Below, one piece after another: positions 15,658-22,597 of a stretch of DNA of 64,000 bases. Position numbers and translations under genes: made by a program. Below the pieces are notes generated by a model. The model was not told where the DNA came from. It saw only the letters and a list, made by a program, of their open reading frames with translations, and did not search any database. Source of the DNA: Streptomyces sp. NRRL F-5135 (GTDB lineage: Bacteria; Actinomycetota; Actinomycetes; Streptomycetales; Streptomycetaceae); contig NZ_JOHR01000024.1 in the NCBI RefSeq assembly GCF_000719775.1, positions 1-64,000 on the forward strand, written 5' to 3'. Position 1 is the stretch's first letter. Every line of letters starts with the position of its first letter.

Positions 15658-16127
15658 GACGTCGCCTCTGTCCAGGCGGTGTACGTCGCAGTCCGCGACA
15701 GCAGCCGGGTGGACGGGGTGCCGGACGCGAAGATCCCAACGTCGGCCAAGCGCCTCTCGGCCTCGCTGCGGCTTGTGGTCACCCCGGTGATCGCCTCGCC
15801 CGAGTCGTACCGCACACCCACCGCGTACTCGGTGACCGCCTCGGCGACGGGCGCGTTCAGCAGCGGCTCGGCAGGCCACATGCCGGGAGCCTCGACCATT
15901 CCCTCGTGGATCTCCGTGGAGTAGCGGAGCATGCTCGCGGCATGGTCCTGCCCGATGCCCTCAAGCCAGTCAGCACCGGCATGCAGCACCTCGGCGGCGT
16001 AGGCCAGGGTCAGCGCCTTCGCCTCATCGGGCGAGTAGCCAGCGCCCCGGAGGGCGCGGTACAGCGCGTCACGGGCAGTTGTGGGGTTGGTGTCATCCGG
16101 CGTGGCGGATGGGATGATGTCAGGCAC
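15654..16127 (-). CDS. Hypothetical 157-residue phage protein
   Basis: A GTG at 16127 begins MPDIIPSATPDDTNPTTARD. The N-terminal half contains a helical segment (LYRALRGAGYSPDEAKAL, YAAEVLHAGADWLEG). The C-terminal half has the beta-rich EYAVGVRYDSGEAITGVTTSR, which resembles short domains found repeatedly in actinophage early proteins. It is the first small gene after the regulator block, with about 90 nt of non-coding sequence upstream. Confidence 0.5.
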   Translation of the reverse strand: MPDIIPSATPDDTNPTTARDALYRALRGAGYSPDEAKALTLAYAAEVLHAGADWLEGIGQDHAASMLRYSTEIHEGMVEAPGMWPAEPLLNAPVAEAVTEYAVGVRYDSGEAITGVTTSRSEAERRLADVGIFASGTPSTRLLSRTATYTAWTEATS

Positions 16128-16220
16128 GGGGCCCGCCTTTCGTCTTCTGTGGTGTGGGTGGTGCTCCGAGGCCCCTGCTGCCGGTGTGTCAGAGCCCGGC
16201 GGTCGGGGCCGACAGCCGTA

Positions 16221-16529
16221 CTAGGCGGCGGCGTTGAGCGTGGCGACGGTCACCGTCTTGCGAGGCCGGCGCTTCCTGCGCGGGCCGCTGTTGCCGTGCC
16301 GCCGTTCCCGGCTCAGCTCCGAAATCTCGGCCAGATCTGATTCGCTGAAGCGCAGCTGGCCGGCCATCCGACGGCATGGGAAGCCGTGCAGGTTGACCCC
16401 GTCGCGCAGCCACCTCTGGCCGGTCTTGTCGTCGGGATTCTCGGGATCGGACAAGCCGAGCTTGTCGGTTGCCTCCTTGAGCTTGTAGTGCTTCTCAAGG
16501 ACCGGCTTCGGCTTGGTGGGGGATGCCAT
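16221..16529 (-). CDS. Excisionase/AlpA-like winged helix-turn-helix protein
   Basis: The 102-residue protein has LKEATDKLGLSDPENPDDKTGQRWLRDG, then GFPCRRMAGQLRFSESDLAEI. This is the order 'helix-turn-helix, wing, basic residues, SExDL' typical of MerR-like excisionase and AlpA proteins. A basic tail (RRHGNSGPRRKRRPRK) adds nonspecific DNA affinity. Together with the integrase it could direct excision from the uppP site. It overlaps the XRE gene by 35 nt and would be co-transcribed with it, so a purely regulatory role is the alternative. Confidence 0.6.
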   Translation of the reverse strand: MASPTKPKPVLEKHYKLKEATDKLGLSDPENPDDKTGQRWLRDGVNLHGFPCRRMAGQLRFSESDLAEISELSRERRHGNSGPRRKRRPRKTVTVATLNAAA

Positions 16530-16782
16530 TACTCTCCTTCCTGGCCGGGTCCTCGTCTGGATCGAGGAGCCGACGGTCGTCGGGGGTGAGTGCGAGGGCG
16601 GCGCGTAGCGCCTTGTACGTGGGGGGCCTCAGGTGCTGCCTTGCCCCGGTTTCGATCTGCGAGAGGTACGGGCGTGCTATCCGGGCTCGGGCGGCGCACT
16701 CGGCCTGGCTGAGGCCCAGCTCCATGCGGCGGGCGCGGATTTCCGCCCCGTCCACCTGGTACGTGGTGGCTGGGGGTTCCAT
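16495..16782 (-). CDS. XRE-family transcriptional regulator (leftward)
   Basis: A 95-residue Cro/CI-type DNA-binding protein. The helix-turn-helix spans EIRARRMELGLSQAECAARARIARPYLSQIETGARQ, with the canonical 'LSQAE..A' and 'yLSQIEtG' segments. A short C-terminal region follows. It heads the long leftward early operon and faces a second XRE regulator across a 163-nt repeat-rich spacer. It is a natural candidate for the Cro-like half of the element's switch. Confidence 0.8.
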   Translation of the reverse strand: MEPPATTYQVDGAEIRARRMELGLSQAECAARARIARPYLSQIETGARQHLRPPTYKALRAALALTPDDRRLLDPDEDPARKESNGIPHQAEAGP

Positions 16783-16945
16783 GGACCGAATGTAGCGGCT
16801 ACCTACAGATGAATCTAGCGGCTACTAGCAAGTAACCTCTAAAAATCTCTAGTTAACGCTAGATGGCGCTAAGCGAAGCTCTACCCCAAGGTCACGTTCA
16901 GGTCATGCCCTCAAGTTCCGCTAGCGGTAGCTATAGGTAGCTGGG
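16783..16945. promoter_or_regulatory. Divergent switch region with repeated TAGCGG/CCGCTA elements
   Basis: The spacer between the two XRE genes is conspicuously A+T-richer than the flanks. It is filled with variants of one element: TGTAGCGGCTACCTACA near 16791, CTAGCGGCTACTAG near 16814, the pair CGCTA-N5-CGCTA near 16860, the perfect palindrome CCGCTAGCGG near 16918, and GGTAGC copies close to the rightward start. Such clustered, partly palindromic sites between divergent Cro/CI-type genes are expected operators. Promoter positions cannot be assigned confidently. Confidence 0.65.
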
Positions 16946-17416
16946 ATGATGACCGCCATGGCCGCCCCCACAGACAGCGCCGCCTCCCAGCTCAGGCTGC
17001 TAGGCGACCTCATCAAGCAGCAGCGCCTCGCCCTCGGCTACTCCAGCAAGGAGAAAGCCGCCGACGCCTGCGGCCTCTCCCACATGACATACAGGAACGC
17101 CGAAAACGGAACCAGCGTCAGCAAGACCACCTACGCGAAGATCGAAAAGACCTTCGGGTTCCTCTCCGGCTCCTGCCGCGCCGTCCTCGACGGCGCCGAC
17201 TCCATCCACCTCACCGACGGCAGTGAACTCATCCACGACGGACGGATCAGCCGGCCAGACCTCTCCACCGTGGACGCGGAGGTACAGACCGCAATCCGTG
17301 AAGCCGCGTCACTCACAACGCCTGAGCTGACGCTCGCACAGGCCACGGCATTGGCCGAGGCCGCCATCGACAGGTTGCGGGCGGCGGGCCTTCTTCCAGG
17401 CCAGCCGAAGAAGTAG
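16946..17416 (+). CDS. XRE-family regulator (rightward), CI-like candidate
   Basis: The 156-residue protein has an N-terminal helix-turn-helix (LGDLIKQQRLALGYSSKEKAADACGLSHMTYRNAENG) and a helical C-terminal region (TPELTLAQATALAEAAIDRL). That region could dimerise. It lies upstream of the integrase in the same direction and opposite the early operon, the usual place for a prophage repressor. ATG codons at 16946, 16949 and 16958 are in frame; none has a strong Shine-Dalgarno, so the true start is uncertain by a few residues. Confidence 0.75.
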   Translation: MMTAMAAPTDSAASQLRLLGDLIKQQRLALGYSSKEKAADACGLSHMTYRNAENGTSVSKTTYAKIEKTFGFLSGSCRAVLDGADSIHLTDGSELIHDGRISRPDLSTVDAEVQTAIREAASLTTPELTLAQATALAEAAIDRLRAAGLLPGQPKK

Positions 17417-17569
17417 AGAATCAAGTGGCGTGCCATACAACCTTTTACGTGTAACCACATCGTGACATGGGGTTTTGAAGGAAGTTCAGGCAATCGTTGT
17501 CACGCCAGTGACTAACGTGGCACGCTTTGTAACACCTGGAGGGGTTCTCCGTCAGGTCAAGGGGGACCT

Positions 17570-17764
17570 ATGAGCAGAGCGATCGATCTGGACAAGCCGG
17601 GCCACATCGCTGCAACGTTCCTGATCCGTGGAGAGAGGGTGTGCGTCCTCACCCCAGCAGCAGCGATCGAGCCCCGCGTGCAAGCGCAGGTCCGGCGACT
17701 GCTGAAGGGGCTCGGCACAGACTGCCGCAGCTGCCGCGGCTGCCCCGTCGGCACGGCAGAGTAG
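17570..17764 (+). CDS. 64-residue cysteine-rich small protein
   Basis: The ATG at 17570 is preceded by AAGGGGGA at good spacing. The protein ends with CRSCRGCPVG, a CxxCxxC cluster after a basic helix (PRVQAQVRRLLKGLG). It lies between the CI-like regulator and the integrase. The upstream 150 nt carry an inverted pair (GGCGTGCCA near 17428 and TGGCACGC near 17518) that may be regulatory. No family is recognised. Confidence 0.55.
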   Translation: MSRAIDLDKPGHIAATFLIRGERVCVLTPAAAIEPRVQAQVRRLLKGLGTDCRSCRGCPVGTAE

Positions 17765-17848
17765 GAGATCACATCGGAGGCTGGCAGACAGGGGTGCCTG
17801 CTAGCTCCACCACTGCTCAGACCCACCAGGCATCAAGGGGATACACGT

Positions 17849-19249
17849 ATGCCCTATACCGAGAAGCGCGGCACCACATGGCGAGTCCGCTGGGACTCCG
17901 GGAAAGTGAACCCCGAGACCGGAAAGAAGATCTACGACGGCGCCTCCGGGTTCGAAACTGACCAGGAAGCCTACGAGTACGGGCTCGACCGCGAATCCGA
18001 TGTACGCAACGACCGGTACATCAGCCGCCGGGACGGCTCCGTCTCCATCGAGGAATACTGCAAGACCTGGGTTAGCACCCTTGACGTCGGTCACCTGCGA
18101 GACAAGGCGATCCGCTCCATGCTGCGGCTGTACATCATCCCGCGCTGGGGCAGCACTGCGATCGGTGACGTCAAACCCTCCGCATACCGCGCCTGGAAGA
18201 AGCAACTCGCGGCCATGCCGAACGTGGGCAAGAAATACGGCGAAGAGATCCTCACCGTCTTCTCGATGCTCATGGACGACGCCGTCGACGACGAACTGCG
18301 CCCCTCTTCACCCGTCCCCAAGGGCAAGAAAGCCCGCCGCGGCCGGTACAAGAAGAAGCCCCGTGAACGCAAGCGGGAGATGCGCATCGAAGAGGTCCAC
18401 CAGCTGGCCTGCAACGCGCTCACATTCTGGGGCCTCGACGGGTTTGTCTTCGTGTGGACGATGGCCACCACTGGAATGCGGCCCGCCGAGCTTTACGCGC
18501 TGCGACGGGCATACTGCCATCCGGCATGGCCGGCCTCCGACCCGCTGGACGACTCAGAGGAAGAGGACCGCGAGGAGCGGCACGCGGAAGATCTGGTGCG
18601 CTACGGCCGTGATCTGATGCCCGCTGTCCGGGTGCAGTGGCAGCATCAGCGGGAGAAGGGCGAGTTGAAGCTGTTCTCGCCGAAGTACGAGAGCAGGCGA
18701 ACCCTCGTCGTGCCGCCGTTCCTGGCGGAGTTGCTGGAGCTGCTGCTGGCCAGTCACGAAGGCGAGTTCGTGTTCCGGTCGATCAATGGCGGGCTGCTGG
18801 CCAACGCCAACTTCACCTATCACTACTGGCGGCCGATCGCCGACGGCCGGAAAGCCTCCGAGGAGTTCGAGCGGACACGGCTGGGTCAGCGGCAGAAAGT
18901 GGCCTCGCGCCGTCCGCTTCCGGAGGTCCCGGCGACGGCTTACGCCGGGAAGCGGCTGTATCTGCTGCGGCACGGCCACAAGGAGTGGATCGACGAGGCG
19001 GGCGGGATGCACTCGCGGATCGCGGTGGAGTCCCGCATGGGGCATGAGGTCGCGGGCGTGGAGGGACTGTACGCGAACGTGACAACGGTGATGGAGCGGC
19101 GCATCATGGATGCGCTGCAGGAGCGCTTCGTGCGCTTCGTGCGGGAGGCGGGGGAAGAGATGGCGGGGGTATCTCCCACCTTTCTCCCAGATGATCTTGC
19201 CGGGTGGTGGAAGCGGCAGGTCACAGGGGCCAGGGAGTCCGAAGGATGA
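17849..19249 (+). CDS. int: Tyrosine recombinase / site-specific integrase
   Basis: The 466-residue phage-type integrase joins and separates the element and chromosome. An N-terminal AP2-like/arm-binding segment starts PYTEKRGTTWRVRWDSGK, and a SAM-like core-binding domain follows (EEYCKTWVSTLDVGHLRDKA). The catalytic domain shows the first arginine in TTGMRPAELYALR, the second in LYLLRHGHKEWIDEAGG, and the nucleophile in SRMGHEVAGVEGLYANVT. The first histidine of the usual HxxR box reads tyrosine. AAGGGG precedes the ATG. The stop codon abuts a uppP 3'-end sequence at 19246, which puts the attachment site directly at the gene end, as is common for prophages. Confidence 0.92.
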   Translation: MPYTEKRGTTWRVRWDSGKVNPETGKKIYDGASGFETDQEAYEYGLDRESDVRNDRYISRRDGSVSIEEYCKTWVSTLDVGHLRDKAIRSMLRLYIIPRWGSTAIGDVKPSAYRAWKKQLAAMPNVGKKYGEEILTVFSMLMDDAVDDELRPSSPVPKGKKARRGRYKKKPRERKREMRIEEVHQLACNALTFWGLDGFVFVWTMATTGMRPAELYALRRAYCHPAWPASDPLDDSEEEDREERHAEDLVRYGRDLMPAVRVQWQHQREKGELKLFSPKYESRRTLVVPPFLAELLELLLASHEGEFVFRSINGGLLANANFTYHYWRPIADGRKASEEFERTRLGQRQKVASRRPLPEVPATAYAGKRLYLLRHGHKEWIDEAGGMHSRIAVESRMGHEVAGVEGLYANVTTVMERRIMDALQERFVRFVREAGEEMAGVSPTFLPDDLAGWWKRQVTGARESEG

Positions 19250-19278
19250 CGTGGTTCATGAAATTCATCACGACGAAG

Positions 19279-19307
19279 AGCTTCATGCCGTTCGTGATCT
19301 ACCGGAT
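19279..19307 (+). repeat. Candidate att core, copy 1 (29-bp direct repeat)
   Basis: This stretch begins AGCTTCATGCCGTTCGTGAT and is identical over 29 bp to 22619-22647. Flanking uppP-derived bases differ at several positions on both sides. The identity therefore exceeds what the diverged neighbouring codons show. The repeat lies 30 nt after the integrase stop. Confidence 0.6.
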
Positions 19308-19458
19308 CCTCCTCGGCATCGCGCTGTTCGTGCTGGTCGGGACCGACATCCCTGGCGACGGCCCGCCGCGACGGGGGACGCACGGCGGGCCACGGCCCAG
19401 CGCCGCGGAGACGCGGGGGATCCGATACCGAATGCCGCCTGCCGGGCGTTTCACCACT

Positions 19459-19482
19459 GTCTGGCATAGCTTGGGTGGGTAA
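19459..19482 (+). promoter_or_regulatory. Candidate sigma-B-type promoter for the CsbD-like gene
   Basis: GTCT at 19459-19462 and GGGTAA at 19477-19482 are separated by 14 nt. This fits the Streptomyces SigB-like consensus GNNT-N14-16-GGGTAY except for the last base. It lies 24 nt upstream of the CsbD-like ATG, a gene family classically under general-stress sigma control. Confidence 0.45.
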
Positions 19483-19506
19483 GTGTCCGACCAGCGAGGA
19501 GTCGTG

Positions 19507-19695
19507 ATGCGTGAAGACGACAGCGCCATGGACAAGGCGAAGGGCAAGGCCAAGGAAGCAGCCGGGAAGCTGACCGGCGACCGGCGAACGGAAGCCGAAG
19601 GCAGGACCGACCAGGCCAAGGGAAAGACGAAGGACACCATGCGGGGCGCGAAGGAACGCGCCAAGGGCGCGAAGGACTCCCTCACCGACGACTGA
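19507..19695 (+). CDS. CsbD-like stress protein
   Basis: This 62-residue, very charged, alanine/lysine-rich helical protein has the repeats DKAKGKAKEAAGKLTGD and TDQAKGKTKDTMRGAKERAKG. That is the CsbD pattern of general-stress proteins. The ATG at 19507 has GAGGAG 6 nt upstream and a SigB-like promoter before it. It is the first gene of the islet between the two uppP scars. Biochemical function of the family is unknown. Confidence 0.7.
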   Translation: MREDDSAMDKAKGKAKEAAGKLTGDRRTEAEGRTDQAKGKTKDTMRGAKERAKGAKDSLTDD

Positions 19696-19807
19696 CAGCA
19701 CTGTTTGCCACGAGCCCCTGCCTGCCGAGGTGTGACCGAGTGCCGTAGCCGGCGGGTCCGAGCACCTTGGCCGGCGGGCAGGGTGGCGACCGGCCGAGGA
19801 CCGCTTC

Positions 19808-20281
19808 TCAGGCCCCACAGCCGACGCCGACCGCGCCGGACCCGTCGCCGCCCTCCTGCCCGCCGCGACAGCCGCCGGGGCCATGATCGGCGGCAGGGCT
19901 CTTGCCCATCTGCTCGGCGTCGGCCTTGACGGTGTAGACCTCCCACGGCTCGAGGCCGGGGCCGTGGACCCAGACCTTGTCCTGGAGCGCGTAGCAGCAG
20001 GAGGTGTCGTTCTCCTCGAAGGTGGCGAGCCCCGCGTCTTTCAGACGGTCGGCGGCCGCGAGGACCTGGTCGGTGGAGGCGACCTCGACGCCGAGGTGGT
20101 CCAGGCGGGTGTCCTGGCCGGGTTCACCCTCGATCAGGACGAGCTTGAGCGGTGGCTCGCTGATGGCGAAGTTGGCGTACCCCGGGCGGCGCTTGGCCGG
20201 CTCGACCCCGAACAGTCGAGAGTAGAACGCGACGGATACCTCAAGGTCGGCGACGTTGAGGGCAAGCTGAACGCGGGACAT
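19808..20281 (-). CDS. arsI: ArsI/CadI-family glyoxalase-fold C-As lyase
   Basis: The 157-residue protein belongs to the vicinal oxygen chelate fold. The metal-binding histidine of SRVQLALNVADLEVSVAFY is replaced by Gln/Leu, as in CadI-type proteins. Others lie in TRLDHLGVEV and GLEPWEVYTVK, and the paired cysteines in NDTSCCYALQDKVWVHGP are the diagnostic As(III)-binding site of ArsI. ArsI cleaves the carbon-arsenic bond of trivalent methyl or aromatic arsenicals. The tail (GPGGCRGGQEGGDGSG) is low complexity. It is divergent from arsR across a perfect inverted repeat and so shares arsenic control. An arsenic/cadmium-induced protein without lyase activity is the alternative. Confidence 0.8.
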   Translation of the reverse strand: MSRVQLALNVADLEVSVAFYSRLFGVEPAKRRPGYANFAISEPPLKLVLIEGEPGQDTRLDHLGVEVASTDQVLAAADRLKDAGLATFEENDTSCCYALQDKVWVHGPGLEPWEVYTVKADAEQMGKSPAADHGPGGCRGGQEGGDGSGAVGVGCGA

Positions 20282-20300
20282 GAAGATCCCCTTTCGGCTT

Positions 20301-20328
20301 CCTTGTATCGATGCCTATCGATACAAGG
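20301..20328. promoter_or_regulatory. ArsR operator: perfect 12-bp inverted repeat
   Basis: CCTTGTATCGAT (20301-20312) and ATCGATACAAGG (20317-20328) are exact reverse complements around a 4-bp spacer. The site lies in the 82-nt divergent region between arsI and arsR. Length and symmetry fit a dimeric ArsR/SmtB repressor site. One ArsR dimer here could control both directions. Confidence 0.8.
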
Positions 20329-20363
20329 TTGCAACCTGAATCGAAGAACGTCAACATAGAAGA

Positions 20364-20774
20364 ATGTCGAAACAAGAGCTTGACGTGCTCGGCCGGGACG
20401 GAGCCGAGGGCTGCTGCCCCGGTCTGCTGACCGCCCCGCTGGACGCGGACCAGGCGGTGGAACTGGCGAAGGTGTTCAAGGCCCTGGGCGATCCGATCCG
20501 GCTACGGCTGCTTTCGATGATCGCCTCCCGGGCCGGTGGTGAGGTGTGCGTGTGCGACCTGACCCCCGCCTTCGACCTGTCCCAGCCGACAATCTCGCAC
20601 CACCTGAAGCTGCTGCGGCAGGCCGGACTGATCGACTGCGAGCGCCGAGGGACGTGGGTCTACTACTGGCTGCTGCCGGAAATGACGGACAGGCTCGCCG
20701 GCATCCTGACCCGCTCCGCGGGAACACCGCTTCCCGAGCGGGCCGGGAAGACCATCACCGGGGCCGTGTCGTGA
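20364..20774 (+). CDS. arsR: ArsR-family arsenite-responsive repressor
   Basis: The 136-residue winged-helix repressor carries the metalloid site in EVCVCDLTPAFDLSQPTISHHLKLL. The CVC motif sits at the start of the recognition helix, as in classical ArsR, followed by the DNA-reading SQPTISHHLKLL helix. A CC pair near residue 17 may add a third thiol. As(III) binding should release the operator at 20301-20328 and derepress arsI and arsR-acr3-arsC. Its TGA overlaps the acr3 GTG. Confidence 0.92.
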   Translation: MSKQELDVLGRDGAEGCCPGLLTAPLDADQAVELAKVFKALGDPIRLRLLSMIASRAGGEVCVCDLTPAFDLSQPTISHHLKLLRQAGLIDCERRGTWVYYWLLPEMTDRLAGILTRSAGTPLPERAGKTITGAVS

Positions 20775-21886
20775 CCGCCGCAGATCCGCGGACCGGGCCG
20801 GTGGCGGCCCGGCTGTCGTTCCTGGACCGGTTCCTGGCGGTGTGGATCCTGGTCGCGATGGCCGCCGGACTCGGACTGGGCCGCCTCCTCCCCGGTCTGG
20901 GGGACGCGCTGGCGAAGGTGACCGTCACCGGTGTCTCCCTGCCGATCGCGCTCGGTCTGCTGGTGATGATGTACCCGGTTCTGGCCAAGGTCCGCTACGA
21001 CCGCCTGGACACCGTGACCCGCGACCGCCGCCTCCTCATCCCGTCCCTGGTCGTGAACTGGATCGTCGGGCCTGCGGTGATGTTCGCCCTGGCCTGGCTC
21101 TTCCTGCCGGACCTGCCGGAGTACCGGACGGGCCTGATCATCGTCGGTCTGGCCCGTTGCATCGCCATGGTCATCATCTGGAACGACCTCGCCCGCGGCC
21201 ACCGTGAGGCCGCCGCCGTCCTGGTGGCCCTCAACAGCGTGTTCCAGGTGATCGCCTTCTCCGCGCTCGGCTGGTTCTACCTCAGCGTCCTGCCCGGCCT
21301 GCTCGGCCTGGAACAGGCCGGCCTCGATGTCGGTCCGTGGGAGATCGCCCGCAGTGTCCTGATCTTCCTGGGCATCCCGCTGCTGGCCGGGTTCCTCACT
21401 CGCCGCCTGGGCGAGAAGGCCCGGGGACGCACCTGGTACGAGACCAAGCTGATTCCGCGCATCGGTCCGTTCGCCCTCTACGGGCTGCTGTTCACGATCC
21501 TCGTGCTGTTCGCCCTGCAGGGAGAGGCGATCACCTCCCGCCCCGTCGATGCGGCGCGCATCGCGCTGCCGCTCTTGGTGTACTTCGCCGTGATGTGGGC
21601 CGGATCCATGGCCCTGGGACGCGCGGTCGGTCTGGACTACCCGCGGACGACCGCACTGGCCTTCACCGCGGCGGGCAACAACTTCGAACTCGCCATCGCC
21701 GTCGCCATCGCGGCCTTCGGCGCCTCCTCCGGGCAGGCACTGGCCGGAGTCGTCGGCCCGCTCATCGAAGTCCCCGTCCTGATCGGCCTGGTCCACGTCG
21801 CCCTGGCCACACGGCGCTTCTTCCCCTCCCCCACCGACAACACCCTTGATCCGACCGCCGCTCCGGAAGGTTCCGCTCGTGCCTGA
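20771..21886 (+). CDS. acr3: Acr3-type arsenite efflux permease
   Basis: The 371-residue integral membrane protein has ten hydrophobic segments, the usual topology of Acr3 in the BART superfamily. The conserved cysteine that Acr3 needs for arsenite translocation lies in GLARCIAMVIIWNDLA. The second diagnostic block, TAAGNNFELAIAVAIAAFG, is intact. It exports As(OH)3 using the proton gradient. The GTG at 20771 is inside the arsR stop (GTGA), and arsC follows with an 8-nt overlap. Confidence 0.93.
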   Translation: MTAADPRTGPVAARLSFLDRFLAVWILVAMAAGLGLGRLLPGLGDALAKVTVTGVSLPIALGLLVMMYPVLAKVRYDRLDTVTRDRRLLIPSLVVNWIVGPAVMFALAWLFLPDLPEYRTGLIIVGLARCIAMVIIWNDLARGHREAAAVLVALNSVFQVIAFSALGWFYLSVLPGLLGLEQAGLDVGPWEIARSVLIFLGIPLLAGFLTRRLGEKARGRTWYETKLIPRIGPFALYGLLFTILVLFALQGEAITSRPVDAARIALPLLVYFAVMWAGSMALGRAVGLDYPRTTALAFTAAGNNFELAIAVAIAAFGASSGQALAGVVGPLIEVPVLIGLVHVALATRRFFPSPTDNTLDPTAAPEGSARA

Positions 21887-22334
21887 CCCCCGAAAACTCT
21901 CGGTGCTGTTCGTCTGCGTCCATAACGCGGGTCGCTCCCAGATGGCCGCCGCCTTCCTCACCCACCTCGCCGGCGACCGCGTCGAGGTCCGCTCCGCCGG
22001 ATCCACCCCCGCCGACACCGTCAACCCCGCCGTGGTCGAGGCCATGGCCGAGGTCGGCATCGACATCGCCGCCGAGATCCCCAAGGTCCTCACCACCGAG
22101 GCCGTGCGAACATCCGACGTCGTCATCACGATGGGCTGCGGCGACACCTGCCCCGTCTTCCCGGGCAAGACCTACCTCGACTGGAAGCTCGACGACCCGG
22201 CCGGACAAGGAACAGCGGCGGTGCGACCGATCCGCGACGACATCCGTACCCTCGTCCAGAACCTGATCAACGAACTGCCCCCCGGTGACCGCGCGCGACC
22301 GCGACCACCGGCACCCTCCGGATCACCGAGCTGA
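21879..22334 (+). CDS. arsC: Arsenate reductase, low-molecular-weight phosphatase fold
   Basis: The 151-residue enzyme reduces As(V) to As(III), which Acr3 then exports. The P-loop VCVHNAGRSQMA has the catalytic Cys-x5-Arg; the redox cysteine motif MGCGDTCPVFPG supplies the intramolecular disulfide partners; DWKLDDPAGQG carries the general acid aspartate. This set marks the thioredoxin- or mycothiol-linked ArsC class. The GTG at 21879 has GGAAGG upstream and overlaps the end of acr3. The C-terminus has a Pro/Arg tail (DRARPRPPAPSGSPS) not typical of the family. Confidence 0.92.
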   Translation: MPDPRKLSVLFVCVHNAGRSQMAAAFLTHLAGDRVEVRSAGSTPADTVNPAVVEAMAEVGIDIAAEIPKVLTTEAVRTSDVVITMGCGDTCPVFPGKTYLDWKLDDPAGQGTAAVRPIRDDIRTLVQNLINELPPGDRARPRPPAPSGSPS

Positions 22335-22343
22335 CCGCCGGGC

Positions 22344-22568
22344 ATGCTCAAGGCAGCTTCCGGCGGCCTTGGGTACGAGGCGGCCGACAGTATGCAATCG
22401 GGCTCCTACGGCACAGAGCGCAGCCACCACCCTGGCAGTGGGGGCGGGGCGGCGTACTACGAGAACTGCGACGCGGCCCGGGCCGCCGGAGCCGCACCCC
22501 TGCGCGCCGGCGACCCGGGCTACGGCCGGCACCTCGACCGCGACGGAGACGGGGTCGGCTGCGAGTAG
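22344..22568 (+). pseudogene. Excalibur-domain gene remnant
   Basis: The last third of this frame reads YYENCDAARAAGAAPLRAGDPGYGRHLDRDGDGVGCE. This is a complete Excalibur calcium-binding domain with paired cysteines and the DRDGDG loop, normally at the end of a secreted protein. The preceding 35 residues have no signal peptide or conserved sequence. It is likely a 3' fragment of a larger gene carried into the islet and cut by rearrangement near the second uppP scar. Confidence 0.6.
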
Positions 22569-22597
22569 ACGGACCCCGGTCGCCGTCGACCTGCCGG

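Larger units (their letters stand above)
19246..19482 (+). pseudogene. uppP: uppP 3'-end copy 1 (probable attachment-site scar, right end of the phage-like element)
   Basis: The frame from the ATG that overlaps the integrase stop (ATGA) reads WFMKFITTKSFMPFVIYR and then ILLGIALFVLVGT. This is the last transmembrane segment of undecaprenyl-diphosphatase UppP/BacA. The remainder of that roughly 270-residue membrane enzyme is absent. The tail (GDGPPRRGTHGG and onward to 19482) is not UppP-like. A 29-bp core (19279-19307) is identical to copy 2 at 22619-22647. It is best read as sequence left by integration into the 3' end of uppP; the intact gene would be expected beyond the left edge. Confidence 0.75.

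Noticed and set aside
17417..17569. Attachment site or transfer origin in the spacer with inverted GGCGTGCCA/TGGCACGC
   Set aside because: The arms are only 8 bp, about 80 nt apart, and the uppP-derived repeats next to the integrase are a far better attachment candidate.
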